Assembly (NCBI GenBank): GCA_023146575.1 | Contig: JAGLBU010000074.1 | Span: forward strand, 1-14,066 | Length of the DNA stretch: 14,066 nucleotides | DNA from: Methylococcales bacterium | GTDB lineage: Bacteria; Pseudomonadota; Gammaproteobacteria; Methylococcales; Methylomonadaceae | Direction: 5' to 3' | Shown here: piece after piece, positions 12,999-14,066 of the stretch | Numbering within the stretch: the stretch's first letter is position 1 | How the letters are laid out: each line of letters begins with the position of its first letter | Program-made: the position numbers and the translations under genes | The notes under the pieces: model-generated | Seen by the model: the letters and a program-made list of their open reading frames with translations, nothing else | The model's database searches: none | What the model was told of the DNA's origin: nothing

Positions 12999-14066
12999 AT
13001 GACAATCAGCGCACACGGTGGTACTTTACTTAATTTATACGCCGATAAATCCAACCTCGCCAACGAAATAGAAAAAACCAAAGAAGCCCCCAGCTGGACA
13101 TTATCAAAACGACAGCTATGTGATGTTGAATTATTAGCAAACGGGGCTTTTTCACCGTTAACAGGTTTTTTATCCCAAGCTGATTATGAGTCTGTTTTAA
13201 CAAAAATGCGCTTAACAACAGGTATTTTATGGCCAACGCCGATTACCTTAGATGTGACAGAAGCCTTTGCAGAAACACTGACGATAGGTGACGTTATTGC
13301 TTTAAGAGACACAGAGGGTGTTTTAATTGCCAATATGGAAATTAATGATTGTTGGCAGGCGGATAAACAACAAGAAGCCGAGCTGTATTTCACTACCACG
13401 GATCAAGCACATCCAGGGGTTGATTATTTATTGAATCAGTCGAATAATATTTATCTTGGGGGGCGAATTACCGCTATTACGCGTCCGTCACACTACGATT
13501 TTCAACATTACCGACAATCCCCTCGTCAATTACGAGCGCATTTTAAAAACATGAGTTGGGAGAAGGTCATTGCGTTTCAAACTCGCAACCCGATGCATCG
13601 TCCGCATGTCATGATGATTAAACGGTTAATGGCAAAACATCATGCAAATTTTGTGATTCATAGCGCTGTTGGAATGACAAAACCTGGTGATATAGATCAT
13701 TACAGCCGTGTACGTTGTTATAAAAAAGTTCTAAGTCATTATCCAAAAAATTCAGCTTTTTTAAGTTTAATACCTTTGGCGATGCGTATGGCAGGCCCTA
13801 AAGAAGCCTTATGGCAAACGATTATTCGCCAAAATTATGGTTTTAGTCATTTTATTGTCGGCAGAGATCACGCAGGACCTGGTCGTAATCGACAAGGAGA
13901 GCTATTTTACGACACTAAAGCTTCTCAGCAATTGGTCGCGCTGTATCAAAATGAATTGAATATTCAGGTTTTACCCGCACCTTTTTTGTTGTACGCACCT
14001 GACCGTGAAGAGTTTTGCGAGGAAGATCAATTGATTCAAGGGGAAGCAGGCTTGTATTTATCAGGG
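12999..14066 (+). CDS. sat: ATP sulfurylase (sulfate adenylyltransferase), 3' end beyond window
   Basis: ATP sulfurylase joins sulfate and ATP to form adenosine phosphosulfate (APS) and pyrophosphate, the first step of sulfate assimilation; run backwards it makes ATP in sulfur oxidisers. The reading frame stays open for 356 codons to the window edge. It shows the PUA-like N-terminal domain (about 1-165), QTRNPMHRPH (194-203, with both catalytic His of the HxxH motif), KPGDIDHYSRVR and GRDHAGPG (288-295). This is the homo-oligomeric fungal/bacterial type, not CysD/CysN. Relatives of this type often carry a C-terminal APS kinase, which would lie past the edge and cannot be seen. The ATG at 12999 is 18 bases after the permease stop, without a clear ribosome binding site. 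Position after an SLC13 permease suggests an assimilation operon. Confidence 0.93.
   Translation, partial: MTISAHGGTLLNLYADKSNLANEIEKTKEAPSWTLSKRQLCDVELLANGAFSPLTGFLSQADYESVLTKMRLTTGILWPTPITLDVTEAFAETLTIGDVIALRDTEGVLIANMEINDCWQADKQQEAELYFTTTDQAHPGVDYLLNQSNNIYLGGRITAITRPSHYDFQHYRQSPRQLRAHFKNMSWEKVIAFQTRNPMHRPHVMMIKRLMAKHHANFVIHSAVGMTKPGDIDHYSRVRCYKKVLSHYPKNSAFLSLIPLAMRMAGPKEALWQTIIRQNYGFSHFIVGRDHAGPGRNRQGELFYDTKASQQLVALYQNELNIQVLPAPFLLYAPDREEFCEEDQLIQGEAGLYLSG

Noticed and set aside
13030..13399. Two antisense frames (13030-13236 and 13184-13399) under the sat gene
   Set aside because: They lie opposite a well conserved ATP sulfurylase frame that runs open to the edge, and show no family features.

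Overview
The window looks like chromosomal DNA of an AT-rich gammaproteobacterium. AmpD, ApaH and HisA are close to the enterobacterial proteins in motif and length. A fused SoxYZ-like carrier of the kind linked to PQQ-dependent alcohol dehydrogenases, together with copper enzymes, suggests a methylotroph or methanotroph such as Methylococcales. That placement is an inference from gene content; no rRNA or methane oxidation marker is present. There are no tRNAs, insertion sequences, CRISPR arrays or phage genes. Genes are tightly packed and no gap exceeds about 220 bases.

Layout. (1) Bases 217-3094, minus strand: a dynamin-like membrane protein with a degraded GTP-binding loop, a small multi-pass membrane protein, then apaH. 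(2) 3233-5103: three single genes, namely ampD (+), a 95-residue conserved protein (-) and a secreted SoxYZ-like carrier (+). (3) 5232-8872, plus strand: hisA, a DUF4126 membrane protein, a membrane-anchored multicopper oxidase and a cupredoxin. The last two overlap by ATGA and probably form a periplasmic copper redox pair. (4) 8946-10227, minus strand: an orphan OadG-like subunit, then a short divergent endonuclease V and an unknown 143-residue protein, the last two also coupled by ATGA. (5) 10340-14066, plus strand: an elongated RnfB-like ferredoxin protein, an SLC13 permease with two TrkA-C domains, and the first 356 residues of ATP sulfurylase, which runs off the window. The permease and sulfurylase suggest sulfate uptake and activation; the RnfB-like protein may supply electrons to the same or a related process.

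Points most worth a second look: the dynamin-like protein whose P-loop has lost its Gly and Ser/Thr; the coupled endonuclease V and unknown protein; the RnfB-like protein whose extra ferredoxin domain lost exactly the cysteines of one cluster and kept those of the other; and the type-C two-domain multicopper oxidase with its partner cupredoxin. None of these is proven to be a new system. They are the places where the sequence departs from the usual family picture.
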